The notes under the pieces were generated by a model. That model searched no databases. It saw nothing but the letters and a program-made list of their open reading frames with translations, and had not been told where the DNA came from. DNA of 50,480 bases from an uncultured Spirochaetaceae bacterium (lineage in GTDB: Bacteria; Spirochaetota; Spirochaetia; Treponematales; Treponemataceae), in assembly GCA_902799665.1 (NCBI GenBank), contig CADCBK010000007.1, positions 11,608-62,087 on the forward strand. Reading direction: 5' to 3'. A program made the position numbers and the translations under genes. Positions 32,486-41,928 of this stretch are shown piece after piece (positions within the stretch are counted from its first letter, which is position 1; every line of letters begins with the position of its first letter).

Positions 32486-34327
32486 TCACTTTACGTAAAT
32501 AGTCAGCGTGTCTCCAAACAATACGCTTCCTGCCGGCAAGCCAAACTCGATTGTCACGTTGTTGGTCGTAGCCTCTCCAAGCTTAAAAAGCATGCTGCCG
32601 TAGGGGCCGATTTGGGCGGCTCCATTGCCCCCCTTGAACTTAAGCGGGCCAAGGTAGGCTGTTGTGGGCGTTTTTCCCTTCCAGTCATTCTTTTTATACA
32701 AGTTGGCGTTTGGCAGCTGGTCAAACGGAATGCTTTGGTTTGTAATGTTCTCGGTATACTTGCTCGAGTCGCACCAACCGTAAAAAGGAGCCCACAAGTC
32801 TATGGCTGTGACAGGGTAGAGGTAAGTTCGCTCTTGGCCGCCCGCGTCGGTGTAGGCGCAAGTGTAGTCGGCGTTTCCTGGGTATGTCGCGCTGTCTTTG
32901 TTGAAGCCCGCGTTGTTTTGTCTTTCCATAAGGTCTCCGGCCTTTTCCTGCAAGAGCGAGGTTATTGTGTAGTCGTCTTTTCCGCTTGCGGCCTTTACGG
33001 CGGCCAAAATGGAGTCAAAGTCAACATAGGCGTTGGTCGCGATTTCCTTTATGAACTTTGGGCCGCCGAATTTCCTTACCAGCCAGGCGCCAAGATGGAA
33101 GGTTGCGGCGTAGGTCGCCGCCGATTGGCCTGTAAGGCCGCAGGCCCATTCGTAGTTGTAGTTGGCGGGGGGAAGGCGCGCCTTTGGCGTGTTGCCCAGC
33201 TTGTCGTTAACGTCGCTGTCGCTTATGCCAAAGTAGGCTTGCATCATGTCCTCGCACATCATTGCCAAAAGCTCTCCGTACCAGTAAGTCCATTCCTTTT
33301 TGTGAATCATCGTCTTTTGGTTGAATGAGATTGTATGCGAGAATTCGTGCTGGGCGGTGGAGTAGGCTTCCAATGGGTCCTTTAAGGTTGTTTTGCTGTC
33401 CATGTACACAAAGCGGCCCTCGTTGCTTCCGATCGTATTATGCCTTATGTCTGGGTGATAGGCAAAGCCGTACACTTTGCCGTCGGTCAGCATGTCGTAA
33501 AGCATTATGTTTATTTTTAATCCGGTTTTTGAGGCCGTGGACATGGGGCCGTACTCGCTGTTGTCCGTGTTGTATATTTTGTCAGAAGGCTGGCCGTAAA
33601 GGTGGCTTACAAGGCCGTAGCCGTTTATGAAATTTGTTCCAAGATTTTGGGCGGCTGTCGTAAAGGCGGCTGTGCCCTGCGTGTAGTATTTGTCATCGAC
33701 GTCAACCCAAACGTTGTAGTTGGCTTCCGACACAAGCAGCTTGAATGTTCTTTTTGTAAAAGAAGACAGTGTCTTTGGATCGAGCGCCCAAAAAGTGTCC
33801 GTGTCGCCGACCGCGTAGTTTTTGACGGCGCTTTGCGAGCCCGGGTCGAGGCTTTTTGAAATCAGTCCTTGAGCCTTCGCATTTTTTACGTTGTCCATCG
33901 AAAGCTTCCAAATCTTTGCGTGGGGGTCGTTCTCAAGGTCGGTCTCAAAGCCCGAGACAAGGGCGGCCTCGATTTCCTTTTCTTCCTCTTGGAAGGAGAG
34001 GGCGCTCTTTTCCGCGCTTGCGGAGACGCCGCCTGATGTTATTCTTGCCAAGCGCGAGTATGCGGATTTCAAGACCGTGTTTGAAATGTTTGAGCGGGCC
34101 ATGTAAATTGTCTTTCCGGCCCCGCCTTTTAAAACCAGAGTTTTTGTTGCCGTTGCTACAGTTATCGCGCCGTCAGACGCGTCCGCGTATTGCGTTTGCG
34201 TCATTCCGTTGGCGGGATAAAAGCCGGAAGGAATGTTGTCGTCGCCATTTGAGCAGGAGGCGAAGGCTAGAAGAGCGCAAAGAGGCAGAACCAAGAATGA
34301 GAGTTTGGTTTGTCTAAAAATCGGCAT
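32486..34327 (-). CDS. HExxH metallopeptidase-like lipoprotein (M30/hyicolysin-type), paralogue 1
   Basis: 613 residues. Lipoprotein signal ending FASC, Cys near residue 25. A beta-rich N-terminal domain contains the shared motif GFYPANGMTQTQYADAS and KTLVLKGGAGKTIYMAR. The zinc site is HEFSH (327-331) followed by the glutamate-containing WYGELLAMMCEDMMQAY, as in M30-like peptidases. A C-terminal beta domain ends GSMLFKLGEATTNNVTIEFGLP. It is probably surface-exposed and proteolytic, with substrate unknown. An AAGGAG site precedes the ATG. Last gene of a three-gene minus-strand operon; about two-thirds of its architecture mirrors the gene at 34677. Confidence 0.83.
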   Translation of the reverse strand: MPIFRQTKLSFLVLPLCALLAFASCSNGDDNIPSGFYPANGMTQTQYADASDGAITVATATKTLVLKGGAGKTIYMARSNISNTVLKSAYSRLARITSGGVSASAEKSALSFQEEEKEIEAALVSGFETDLENDPHAKIWKLSMDNVKNAKAQGLISKSLDPGSQSAVKNYAVGDTDTFWALDPKTLSSFTKRTFKLLVSEANYNVWVDVDDKYYTQGTAAFTTAAQNLGTNFINGYGLVSHLYGQPSDKIYNTDNSEYGPMSTASKTGLKINIMLYDMLTDGKVYGFAYHPDIRHNTIGSNEGRFVYMDSKTTLKDPLEAYSTAQHEFSHTISFNQKTMIHKKEWTYWYGELLAMMCEDMMQAYFGISDSDVNDKLGNTPKARLPPANYNYEWACGLTGQSAATYAATFHLGAWLVRKFGGPKFIKEIATNAYVDFDSILAAVKAASGKDDYTITSLLQEKAGDLMERQNNAGFNKDSATYPGNADYTCAYTDAGGQERTYLYPVTAIDLWAPFYGWCDSSKYTENITNQSIPFDQLPNANLYKKNDWKGKTPTTAYLGPLKFKGGNGAAQIGPYGSMLFKLGEATTNNVTIEFGLPAGSVLFGDTLTIYVK

Positions 34328-34350
34328 CTTAAAAATCTCCTTTTTTCAAT

Positions 34351-34665
34351 CTAGCGCTTTTTCCAGCTTTTTACGCGCAAAACGGTGGCGTTCGGCATTT
34401 CAAGCGGCGCAGCTTCATCCGTCAAAGTTCCGTCTATAATAAAAATGTTTCCGGTCTGGGCGCCAAGCTTTTCTTGAACCGCCTTGTCCGCCTCCAAATA
34501 AAAGAGGGCGCCGTCCTGGGCTTTTAGTCCAAGGCGGGCGAAGGGCGCGTTACCGTAATATTCGACTACGCCCGTCACTTGCGTTTTTTTGCCGTTTTTC
34601 GCCATTCCAAAAAAAGTTGATGAGCAGAGCGCGATGGCGGCCAAAAATAAAATTGTCGTTTTCAT
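34351..34665 (-). CDS. Small exported protein, unknown function
   Basis: 104 residues. Signal peptide MKTTILFLAAIALCSSTFFG, then a mature part of about 80 residues of alternating beta strands (TQVTGVVEYYG, ARLGLKAQDGALFYLEAD, NIFIIDGTLTDE, NATVLRVKSWKKR), consistent with a small beta-barrel such as an OB-fold. No catalytic residues are seen. AGGAG sits 8 nt before the ATG. It lies between the two metallopeptidase-like lipoprotein genes, 11 nt and 23 nt from them, so it probably helps them, for example as a folding factor, inhibitor or adaptor; this is inference. Confidence 0.75.
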   Translation of the reverse strand: MKTTILFLAAIALCSSTFFGMAKNGKKTQVTGVVEYYGNAPFARLGLKAQDGALFYLEADKAVQEKLGAQTGNIFIIDGTLTDEAAPLEMPNATVLRVKSWKKR

Positions 34666-34676
34666 GCGTCATTCTC

Positions 34677-36518
34677 CTATTTTACGAAAATCGTCATGCT
34701 GTCGCCAAACTGTTCTCCGTCACAGGCGAAGTTGATTGTCACAGTGTCTTGGTCGGCTTTTCCAATTTTTGCCAAAATATATCCGTAAGGGCCGATAGGG
34801 CCTGTCGCAACGCCGGTGAAAATGCATGGGCCTACAAATACGTTTGGTATATTATTATTTTTTGCATCGTGATATATGTTTCCGTCTGGAACTCCATCAG
34901 AGGACCGTTTTTCGTTTTTAGCAATTGCCTCATAGTCTTTAAAAAACCAATCGTAGAATTGGTTTGAATTCCACAAGTCGATGGCTGTGAATTTGTAGAG
35001 ATAGGGAGTCCCATTGTTGTCGCAAGTTAGCGTATCGTCGCCTTCGTATGTTTTTGAGTCTTTGTTAAGGCCGGCGTTCGCTTTTTGTTCCAGCATGTCT
35101 TCCGCAAGAAGCCAAATAAGGTTTTCCACAGTGTAACTTGTTTCGTTGACTGTGTTCACTGCGCTTATGATGGAATCCCAGTCAACTTTGGCGTTTGTCG
35201 CAATCTCTTTTAAAAGCTTTATTCCGCCAAATCTCCGGACAAGCCAGGCTCCAAGTTCATAGGCTTCGGAATAAAGGTCGGCGCTTTGTCCTGTAAGTCC
35301 AAAGGTTCCTCCAAGCATATTGGCTCTTGACAGGCGGTTTTTTGGCGTGGTGCCCAAAAAGCTTGCGCCGTCTATAGCTTCGCTCTTTGAGGTTTTGTCG
35401 TCCGTCACGCCCAAATATTCTTGCATCATGTCTTCGCAAAGCATGGCCAGCATTTCGCTGTACCAATAAACCAAATAAATATTGTTTTTAATTGTTTTTT
35501 TGTTGTATGTGATGGAGTGGGAACATTCGTGGAACATTGTTGTATAGACAGTGCCCAGGTCTTCCATAATTTCGGAAGAGTCTATGTAAATGAAGCGGCC
35601 GTTGTTTGATGTCTGAAAGCTTGGATCATAATAGATGTCGGCGTGGCTTACAAAGCCGTTCACGCCTTTTATTTTTGCGTTGGGGTTGTTCTTGTTCAGC
35701 ATCGAGTAGAACAAAATGTTGATTTTTTCGCCGTATTTTGACAGGGTCGACATGTCTCCTGCCGCCACATGCCTTCCAGCCGCGTCTTTACCCCAAAGCT
35801 TGTCGGTCAACTCGCCGTAAATGTGGCTTTCCAGCTTGTAGCCTTGCTTGAATTGGTCAAGAGCTTTTTTTGCGTTTGTTAAAAATGTGTTTTCATTGGA
35901 GGCGTAAAATGGATCGCCGTCTTTGACCCAAAGATTGTAGCCGTCGTTGTCGATATAAATAAGCTTGAAAGTTCCTTTTTCTCTAATGTCTGAATTCATG
36001 TCTAAGATTTGCAGGAATTCGTCGGCGTCGCCGATGCTGGGGCTTTGCGACGCTTGAATTGCGGGCGCCGCGTTTTTTGAAAAGCGCATTTTTGAAATCG
36101 CTTCCAAAGAGCGCTCTTCAATCAAGGCGCGGGGGTCTTTTTCTTGCTTGTCAAAAGCGTCTTGGAAGGCTTTCGCGCTGGCGGCGATTTGCGCTTGCGT
36201 GGCGCTTGCGCTTGAGGCGGGAATATATCGCAGATTGTTTTTTTCTAGTTTCGTGTCCCTTATATTTGCGCGGACCATGTAAAAAGTTTTTCCAGCCGCG
36301 CCTGTGATCGCCAGAGTTTTTGTTGTGGGCTTGACTGTAATTTTTCCTTCTGAGGCGGCCGCTGTTTGAGTCTGTGTCATTCCGCTAGTTGAATAGTAGC
36401 CCTGCGGAATGGGATTTCCGCCTCCTCCGCCTGAACTGTTGGAGCAACCGGCAAAAAAAGCCGCCATCGCAAGCGCCAAGACAGGCGCGGCGTTTTTAAT
36501 GTACTTTAAAGCTTTCAT
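34677..36518 (-). CDS. HExxH metallopeptidase-like lipoprotein (M30/hyicolysin-type), paralogue 2
   Basis: About 613 residues from the ATG at 36518. Signal KALKYIKNAAPVLALAMAAFFAGC with lipidated Cys near residue 25, then a Gly/Ser spacer. It shares QGYYSTSGMTQTQTAAASEG and KTLAITGAAGKTFYMVRANI with its paralogue. The zinc site is HECSH (330-334), with downstream WYSEMLAMLCEDMMQEYLG. The C-terminus ends in a similar beta domain (GPYGYILAKIGKADQDTVTI). The start at 36518 is chosen because a -10 box (TAGAAT) ends 8 nt upstream; an in-frame ATG at 36548 would lie upstream of that box. First gene of the operon. Confidence 0.83.
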   Translation of the reverse strand: MKALKYIKNAAPVLALAMAAFFAGCSNSSGGGGGNPIPQGYYSTSGMTQTQTAAASEGKITVKPTTKTLAITGAAGKTFYMVRANIRDTKLEKNNLRYIPASSASATQAQIAASAKAFQDAFDKQEKDPRALIEERSLEAISKMRFSKNAAPAIQASQSPSIGDADEFLQILDMNSDIREKGTFKLIYIDNDGYNLWVKDGDPFYASNENTFLTNAKKALDQFKQGYKLESHIYGELTDKLWGKDAAGRHVAAGDMSTLSKYGEKINILFYSMLNKNNPNAKIKGVNGFVSHADIYYDPSFQTSNNGRFIYIDSSEIMEDLGTVYTTMFHECSHSITYNKKTIKNNIYLVYWYSEMLAMLCEDMMQEYLGVTDDKTSKSEAIDGASFLGTTPKNRLSRANMLGGTFGLTGQSADLYSEAYELGAWLVRRFGGIKLLKEIATNAKVDWDSIISAVNTVNETSYTVENLIWLLAEDMLEQKANAGLNKDSKTYEGDDTLTCDNNGTPYLYKFTAIDLWNSNQFYDWFFKDYEAIAKNEKRSSDGVPDGNIYHDAKNNNIPNVFVGPCIFTGVATGPIGPYGYILAKIGKADQDTVTINFACDGEQFGDSMTIFVK

Positions 36519-36526
36519 AGGGCAAA

Positions 36527-36555
36527 ATTCTACCATATAAATCGCCAAAAATCAA
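36527..36555 (-). promoter_or_regulatory. Promoter of the M30-like operon, leaderless-type
   Basis: Minus-strand TTGATT (36550-36555), 17-bp spacer, TAGAAT (36527-36532), then 8 nt to the ATG at 36518. It is back to back with the argS promoter; the two -35 boxes are 8 bp apart. Confidence 0.7.
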
Positions 36556-36563
36556 GCAAAAGA

Positions 36564-36593
36564 TTGAACAAGGGCCGCGTTTTATGTTAGAAT
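36564..36593 (+). promoter_or_regulatory. argS promoter, leaderless-type
   Basis: TTGAAC (36564-36569), 18-bp spacer, TAGAAT (36588-36593), then 9 nt to the ATG at 36603. The -10-to-start stretch is nearly the same as at the STAS gene (AGAARAACT). Confidence 0.7.
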
Positions 36594-36602
36594 AGAAAAA
36601 CT

Positions 36603-38453
36603 ATGGCAGACGTAAAAGAACAAATCCGCGCGGCCGTTTGCGCCGCCTTGAATCAGTTTAAGACAGAAAAAAATATTGACGCTCCCGACGTGGAAGCCGC
36701 CTCTTTGACATTGGAAAATCCGCCGGACCCCAAAATGGGCGACGTCGGAATCCCGCTTTTCGCCTTCGCAAAAACTTTCCGCATGGGCCCCCCGCAGATT
36801 TCGGCCGGCGTAGTCCAAATAATAAAGGCAGCCCAAGAAATCGGCGGCGTAAAGGTCGCTGACCTAGGCGAAATCTTGAACCTTGGCCCCTACATCAACT
36901 TTAAGCTCAACAAGGGAAACGAAACATATTCCATCCTTAAAAAAATCGCGGAGCAAAAGAACGATTACGGCTCGCTTGGCTCCGACGGAAAAAAGCCGAT
37001 GGAAGGCCGCCGCGTAATGGTGGAATTTTCTTCCCCCAACACAAACAAGCCCTTGCACCTTGGACACGTGCGCAACGACGCGCTTGGCGAAAGCGTTAGC
37101 CGCATCCTAAAAAAGGCCGGCGCCGACGTTTACAAAGTCAACATCATCAACAACCGCGGCGTCCACATTTGCAAGAGCATGCTGGCCTACCAACTGTTCC
37201 ACCAAGAAAAAGGCGACACGCCCGAATCTTTGGGAATCAAGGGCGACCACTTTGTCGGAAACTGCTACGTGGAATTTGACAAGTACCTAAAGGGAGAGAA
37301 GGACAAGCCCGAGACCGCGCACCCGGAAGCCGCGCAAAAAGCGGAGGAAATGCTGGTCCAGTGGGAGGCCGGCGACAAGGACGTCCGCGCGCTTTGGCAA
37401 AAGATGAACGATTGGACGTTGAACGGCGTTCAGGAAACTTACAAGCGCACCGGCGTTTCGTTTGACAAATTGTATTTTGAAAGCGACACTTACCTTAAGG
37501 GAAAGGACGAGATTCAGCGCGGACTTGACATGGGAATATTTTTTAAGGCCGCCGACGGTTCCACCCGCGTTGACGTCACCGAAGCCGTTGGAAAAGGAAA
37601 GGACGGCGAAGACCACGAAAAAGTTTTGCTCCGCTCCGACGGAACGTCAGTCTACATCACGCAGGATATCGGAACGGCGATCAGCCGCCACAAGGACTGG
37701 CCCTTCAACCAAATGGTTTACGTTGTCGCAAGCGAGCAGAACTTTCACTTTAAAGTCTTGTTCTACATTTTGAAAAAGCTCGGCTTTGACTGGGCGCAGA
37801 AATTGTTCCACCTAAGCTACGGTTTGGTCAACCTTCCAAGCGGAAGAATGAAAAGCCGCGAGGGAACGGTAGTCGACGCGGACGATCTTTTGGACAGCCT
37901 GCACGCCGACGCTCTCAAAGAAATAAAGGAGAAGGGCCGCGACAAGGAATTGGACGATCCGGACGCTGTGGCCGAAAAAGTCGCGCTCGCCGCCGTTCAC
38001 TATTATATGCTGCAAGCCACTCCGATTAAGGACATGCTCTTTAATCCAGAGGAGTCTCTTTCGTTCAACGGAAACACTGGTCCTTACTTGCAATACATGG
38101 GCGCGCGCATTTCTTCGATCTTGGCAAAGGCAAAAGAAAGCGGCGTTCTTCCCGACTCAAGCGAGGCGGCTTGCGCGCTTTTGACTAGCGGCGACGAATG
38201 GGAGCTTGTAAAGCAGCTTGGCTCTTTCCCGGACATCGTTTCAAAAGCCGCCGCCAATTTGGATCCAAGCCTTGTGGCCGCCTTCTTGTACGACACGGCC
38301 AAGCTTTTCAGCAAGTTCTACCAAAACTGCCCGATTCTCGCCGCCGCCTCAAAAGAGCTTTGCGGCGCGCGCCTTTTCTTGGCTCAATGTACGCTTGACG
38401 TTATGAAAGAAGCGATGGACTTGGTCTTGGTTCCCTTCTTGGAAAAAATGTAA
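36603..38453 (+). CDS. argS: Arginyl-tRNA synthetase
   Basis: 616 residues; charges tRNA-Arg. N-terminal tRNA D-loop recognition domain (about 1-125), then the class I core with the HIGH-type motif PLHLGHVRNDALGESV and the downstream 'NFHFKVLFYILKKLGF' and SYGLVNLPSGRMKSREGTVVDADDL region standing in for KMSKS, as is usual for ArgRS. The C-terminal DALR anticodon-binding domain is present (SFNGNTGPYLQYMGARISSIL ... FSKFYQNCPIL). The first of a short plus-strand run; the peptide-binding lipoprotein follows after 13 nt. Confidence 0.97.
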   Translation: MADVKEQIRAAVCAALNQFKTEKNIDAPDVEAASLTLENPPDPKMGDVGIPLFAFAKTFRMGPPQISAGVVQIIKAAQEIGGVKVADLGEILNLGPYINFKLNKGNETYSILKKIAEQKNDYGSLGSDGKKPMEGRRVMVEFSSPNTNKPLHLGHVRNDALGESVSRILKKAGADVYKVNIINNRGVHICKSMLAYQLFHQEKGDTPESLGIKGDHFVGNCYVEFDKYLKGEKDKPETAHPEAAQKAEEMLVQWEAGDKDVRALWQKMNDWTLNGVQETYKRTGVSFDKLYFESDTYLKGKDEIQRGLDMGIFFKAADGSTRVDVTEAVGKGKDGEDHEKVLLRSDGTSVYITQDIGTAISRHKDWPFNQMVYVVASEQNFHFKVLFYILKKLGFDWAQKLFHLSYGLVNLPSGRMKSREGTVVDADDLLDSLHADALKEIKEKGRDKELDDPDAVAEKVALAAVHYYMLQATPIKDMLFNPEESLSFNGNTGPYLQYMGARISSILAKAKESGVLPDSSEAACALLTSGDEWELVKQLGSFPDIVSKAAANLDPSLVAAFLYDTAKLFSKFYQNCPILAAASKELCGARLFLAQCTLDVMKEAMDLVLVPFLEKM

Positions 38454-38466
38454 TCGGGGGCGAACG

Positions 38467-40335
38467 TTGTCGCAAGCGGAAAATCGTCGCGCAAAAAACA
38501 AAAATCGGTCACTGACTAAGACTGCCGCCGCCTTGGGCGCGGTCGTTTGCGCCGCGGCGCTTTGCGCTTGCCAAAAAGTTCCCGAGATGACGCTGGAAGA
38601 AATCGCCGAGGCCAAGGAAAAATCCTCGCGCGAATTTTTTACCGCGACTCAATCCAAGCCGTACAAGGACCAAGACTTTCTTCCCGGCCAAGTCGGCGGC
38701 GTTTGGAACGACGTTTGCATGTCGGACCCCAAGACCTTCAACATTCTTGTGGCCGAGCGAGACGGCCAAAGCGCCGGCATCATGGGCCAGACGACCGACT
38801 GGCTTTTTGACTACGACTACGAAAAGCGCGAGTGGATTCCCCGCTGCGCGTCTTTTGTTATAGAAACCGACGAGGCGCGCGACACGCTTACGGTTCACGT
38901 GACTTTGCGCGACGACCTTTATTGGTCCTTCGTCAATTCCGACAAAAAAATTCCCGTCACAAGCGACGACATTGTTTGGTGGTACGACGAGGTTTCGGGC
39001 GACGAGCGCTTCCAAAGCTCGGCGTATTCCGGCCAGTTTGTGACAATGGCCAACGGAGAAAGCCGCCGCATAAAGGCCGTTAAGATTGACGACAAAAATT
39101 TTGACTTTGTCTTTCCGCGAATCGTGGCCGACCCGCTTCTTGCCACAAACGATTCCTTTAAGCCTTCTTGGATTTACAAAAAGGCCAAAGAGGACGGCGG
39201 CGTTGAGGGCGTCAAAAACCTTTTTGGAATTAATTCGGACGTCCAAACGATTCCGTCTATGGGAATGTGGTTCGTCGAAAGCTATTCGCCGGGCCAGCGC
39301 TTGGTCTTTGCAAGGAACGCCGATTACTGGCAAAAAGATTCCGCCGGAAAAGCGATTCCCTATCCCGAAAAAATGGTCATGCAAATCGTCGGCGACCAAA
39401 ACACTTCCTACCTTTTGTTCACGCAAGGAAAGCTTGAAACCTATTCCCCCACGCCAGAAAATCTTGACGACGTGATACGCGGCCAGGAAGGCGGCTACAC
39501 AGTCTTTAACGCCGACGGAAGCGTTGGAGCGCAATTGTGGTCCTTTAACCAAAATCCCAAGAACCGCGCCGAGCCCTTTTACGATTGGTTTTGCAAAAAG
39601 GAATTCCGCCAAGCGATGAGCTGCCTCTTGAACCGCGACCGAATCATCGCGCAAACCTACCGAGGCTTGGCCTATCCCAAGTACGATTTTTTTCCGGACG
39701 GAAATCCCTTTTACAATCCCGACATCGAGCTTGAATACAAGTTTGACTTAAAGAAGGCCGAAGCGCTTTTAAACAAAATCGGCTTTAAGCGCGACGCGGA
39801 CGGAAGGATGCTGGACCACAAAAAGCGGCCAGTGGAATTTGACCTTGCGATCGCAAGCTCGGCTAACACTTCAAACGACATCGCGCAAATCATAAGCGAC
39901 GAGGCGAAAAAGATTGGAATCAAGGTGAACGTTCGCCAAACCGACTTCCAGAAAATGGTGGAATCCTTGACGGCCACTTTTGACTGGCAGTCAATAATCA
40001 TAGGACTAGGCGCCAATCTTTTTCCTTCGCAGGGAAGCAACGTGTGGCCGTCAAGCGGAAACCTGCATTTGTGGCACCCCTACCAGCAAAAGCCCGCGAC
40101 CGCATGGGAAGCGCGCTGCGACTTTTTGTACAACGAAGGAAGCTACACCGCCGACAAGCTTGCCGCCCAAAAAATCTGGGACGAATACCAGCGCCTTATT
40201 TTGGAAGAGTGCCCGATAATCTACCTTGTGCGCCCCGCCAGCTTTTTTGCCATCCGCAATCGTTGGAACCTGAGCAATTTTTACTACGACAACTTGAACG
40301 GAGCCAAGACCGATTGGGTGTGGCTGGCCAATTAG
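38467..40335 (+). CDS. Oligopeptide-binding lipoprotein (SBP family 5, OppA-like)
   Basis: 622 residues. N-terminal signal with hydrophobic AALGAVVCAAALCAC, lipidated Cys near residue 35. The mature protein follows SBP_bac_5: GVWNDVCMSDPKTFNILVAERDGQSAGI, VTLRDDLYWSFVN, WFVESYSPGQRLVFARNADYW, FRQAMSCLLNRDRII and LNKIGFKRDADG. It would bind peptides (or another compound) outside the membrane for an ABC importer. The start is a TTG after a G-rich stretch (GGGGGCGAACG), a weak ribosome-binding site. It is 23 kb from the oppB-oppF genes, which lack an adjacent binding protein, so it may serve them. Confidence 0.9.
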   Translation: MSQAENRRAKNKNRSLTKTAAALGAVVCAAALCACQKVPEMTLEEIAEAKEKSSREFFTATQSKPYKDQDFLPGQVGGVWNDVCMSDPKTFNILVAERDGQSAGIMGQTTDWLFDYDYEKREWIPRCASFVIETDEARDTLTVHVTLRDDLYWSFVNSDKKIPVTSDDIVWWYDEVSGDERFQSSAYSGQFVTMANGESRRIKAVKIDDKNFDFVFPRIVADPLLATNDSFKPSWIYKKAKEDGGVEGVKNLFGINSDVQTIPSMGMWFVESYSPGQRLVFARNADYWQKDSAGKAIPYPEKMVMQIVGDQNTSYLLFTQGKLETYSPTPENLDDVIRGQEGGYTVFNADGSVGAQLWSFNQNPKNRAEPFYDWFCKKEFRQAMSCLLNRDRIIAQTYRGLAYPKYDFFPDGNPFYNPDIELEYKFDLKKAEALLNKIGFKRDADGRMLDHKKRPVEFDLAIASSANTSNDIAQIISDEAKKIGIKVNVRQTDFQKMVESLTATFDWQSIIIGLGANLFPSQGSNVWPSSGNLHLWHPYQQKPATAWEARCDFLYNEGSYTADKLAAQKIWDEYQRLILEECPIIYLVRPASFFAIRNRWNLSNFYYDNLNGAKTDWVWLAN

Positions 40336-40380
40336 CAACAAGGTAAGGCCGCGTTCCGCTGGACACTGAAAGAAAATCTC

Positions 40381-40410
40381 TTGACCCAACAATCCCTTCG
40401 GTGATAGAAT
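40381..40410 (+). promoter_or_regulatory. ackA promoter (leadered)
   Basis: TTGACC (40381-40386), 18-bp spacer, TAGAAT (40405-40410). The ATG is 39 nt downstream with GAGGG 5 nt before it, giving a standard leader. Confidence 0.65.
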
Positions 40411-40449
40411 ATTTTCACTCATTTTTACTATATTATATCGAGGGAACTT

Positions 40450-41793
40450 ATGGTAATTCTTACATTGAACTGCGGATCGTCTTCCGCTAAGTATCAGGTT
40501 TACGACTGGGACAAAAAAGAGGTTATGGCCAACGGCGTGGTTGAGCGCATCGGAATCGACGGAAGCTGCATCACGCACAAGGCCAAGGGAAAGAAGACTG
40601 AAATCACAAGCCCGTGCCCCACGCACAAAGAGGCGATTGAGCTTATCATAAAAGAAATCACCGACCCCGAAGTCGGCGTCATTAAATCGATGGACGAAAT
40701 CGGAGCGGTTGGCCACCGCGTTTTGCACGGCGGCGAAAAGTTCACAAAGAGCGTTTTGATCACGCCTGAAGTTTTGGACGGCTTCCGCGAGGTGGTGGAC
40801 TTGGGCCCCTTGCACATGCCCGCCAACATCATGGGAATCGAGGCCGCGCAAAAGGTCATGCCCAACGTTCCGCACTCAGCGATAATGGACACAGCCTGGC
40901 ACCAGACAATGCCCGAAGAGACTTTCCAGTACGCGATTCCCCGCGAATGGTATGAAAAATACGCCGCGCGCCGCTACGGCTTTCACGGAACAAGCTTCTT
41001 GTACACGGCCAAGCGCGCCGCCGTTCTTTTGGGAAAAGACCCCAAGGACACAAACCTCATCATTTGCCACATCGGAAACGGCTCTTCAATGTGCGCCGTC
41101 AAGAACGGCGTTTGCTACGACACGACGATGGGAATCACTCCGCTTGAAGGCCTCGTAATGGGAACACGAAGCGGCGACCTTGACCCCGCGCTTCCTTTTT
41201 ACATCATGCGAAAGACCGGAATGAGCGCCGACGAAATGGACAAGGCGCTTAACAAAAAGTGCGGCTGCCTTGGAATCACCGGAAAGTATTCCGACCGCCG
41301 CGACATTGAAATCGACGCCGCCAAGGGCGACAAGCTTTGCCAGCTTAGCATCGAGATGGAAGCCTTGCGCATCAAAAAATACATCGGCGCCTTTATGGCC
41401 GAACTTGGCCACGTTGACGCGATTGTTTGGACAGCCGGCGTAGGCGAGCGCGGACCGATCACCCGCATGAAGTCTTGCAGCGGTTTGGAAAACTACGGAA
41501 TCAAAATCGACGCCCAGCGCAACGAATGGTCCTTTACAGGCAACGCGGAGACTTACATCCACGCCGACGATTCAAAGACAAAGATTTTTGTAATCCCCAC
41601 CGACGAAGAGCTTGTAATGACAGAAGACGCTTACGCTCTTATGAAGGGAACTTACGACGTTCACACCAACTTCAAGTACAGCTTCCAGGATCCTTCATAC
41701 GTCAACAAGGCCCGCGAGGAAGGCCTTAAGGGCGACCTGGTAAAGAGGCCAAACATCGCCAAGGTGCTGGCGCGGGATATTATGGGGAAATGA
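40450..41793 (+). CDS. ackA: Acetate kinase
   Basis: 447 residues; converts acetyl phosphate and ADP to acetate and ATP, the energy-yielding end of acetate fermentation. N-terminus [18 protein letters not shown], substrate-site [28 protein letters not shown] with the catalytic region, [39 protein letters not shown] and [17 protein letters not shown] are all hallmark segments. It is about 45 residues longer than many homologues, mainly at the C-terminus (after [16 protein letters not shown]). It has its own promoter and Shine-Dalgarno site; a hairpin terminator follows. pta is not in the window. Confidence 0.97.
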   Translation: MVILTLNCGSSSAKYQVYDWDKKEVMANGVVERIGIDGSCITHKAKGKKTEITSPCPTHKEAIELIIKEITDPEVGVIKSMDEIGAVGHRVLHGGEKFTKSVLITPEVLDGFREVVDLGPLHMPANIMGIEAAQKVMPNVPHSAIMDTAWHQTMPEETFQYAIPREWYEKYAARRYGFHGTSFLYTAKRAAVLLGKDPKDTNLIICHIGNGSSMCAVKNGVCYDTTMGITPLEGLVMGTRSGDLDPALPFYIMRKTGMSADEMDKALNKKCGCLGITGKYSDRRDIEIDAAKGDKLCQLSIEMEALRIKKYIGAFMAELGHVDAIVWTAGVGERGPITRMKSCSGLENYGIKIDAQRNEWSFTGNAETYIHADDSKTKIFVIPTDEELVMTEDAYALMKGTYDVHTNFKYSFQDPSYVNKAREEGLKGDLVKRPNIAKVLARDIMGK

Positions 41794-41810
41794 ATTAGAG
41801 CGTAAAAAAA

Positions 41811-41836
41811 AGCCGCCTGCGGGCGGCTTTTTTTTT
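41811..41836 (+). terminator. ackA terminator
   Basis: AGCCGCC/GGGCGGCT stem (41811-41828) flanked by an A8 run and a T9-10 run; can act in both directions and may serve leuS too. Confidence 0.85.
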
Positions 41837-41854
41837 GTCTTGCACCACGTTATT

Positions 41855-41928
41855 GCAGCGCGATAATTTTAATCGCGCTGCAAAAGGAACGAGTCAAGGC
41901 TTTAAGCGCAGCGTGCCTTGACCGTTCC
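41855..41928. repeat. Two hairpins at the leuS 3' end
   Basis: GCAGCGCGAT/ATCGCGCTGC (41855-41864/41872-41881), then GGAACG(A)GTCAAGGC/GCCTTGACCGTTCC (41886-41900/41915-41928) with one bulged A. The second touches the leuS stop codon. Neither has a T-run; they could protect the mRNA 3' end. Confidence 0.65.
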
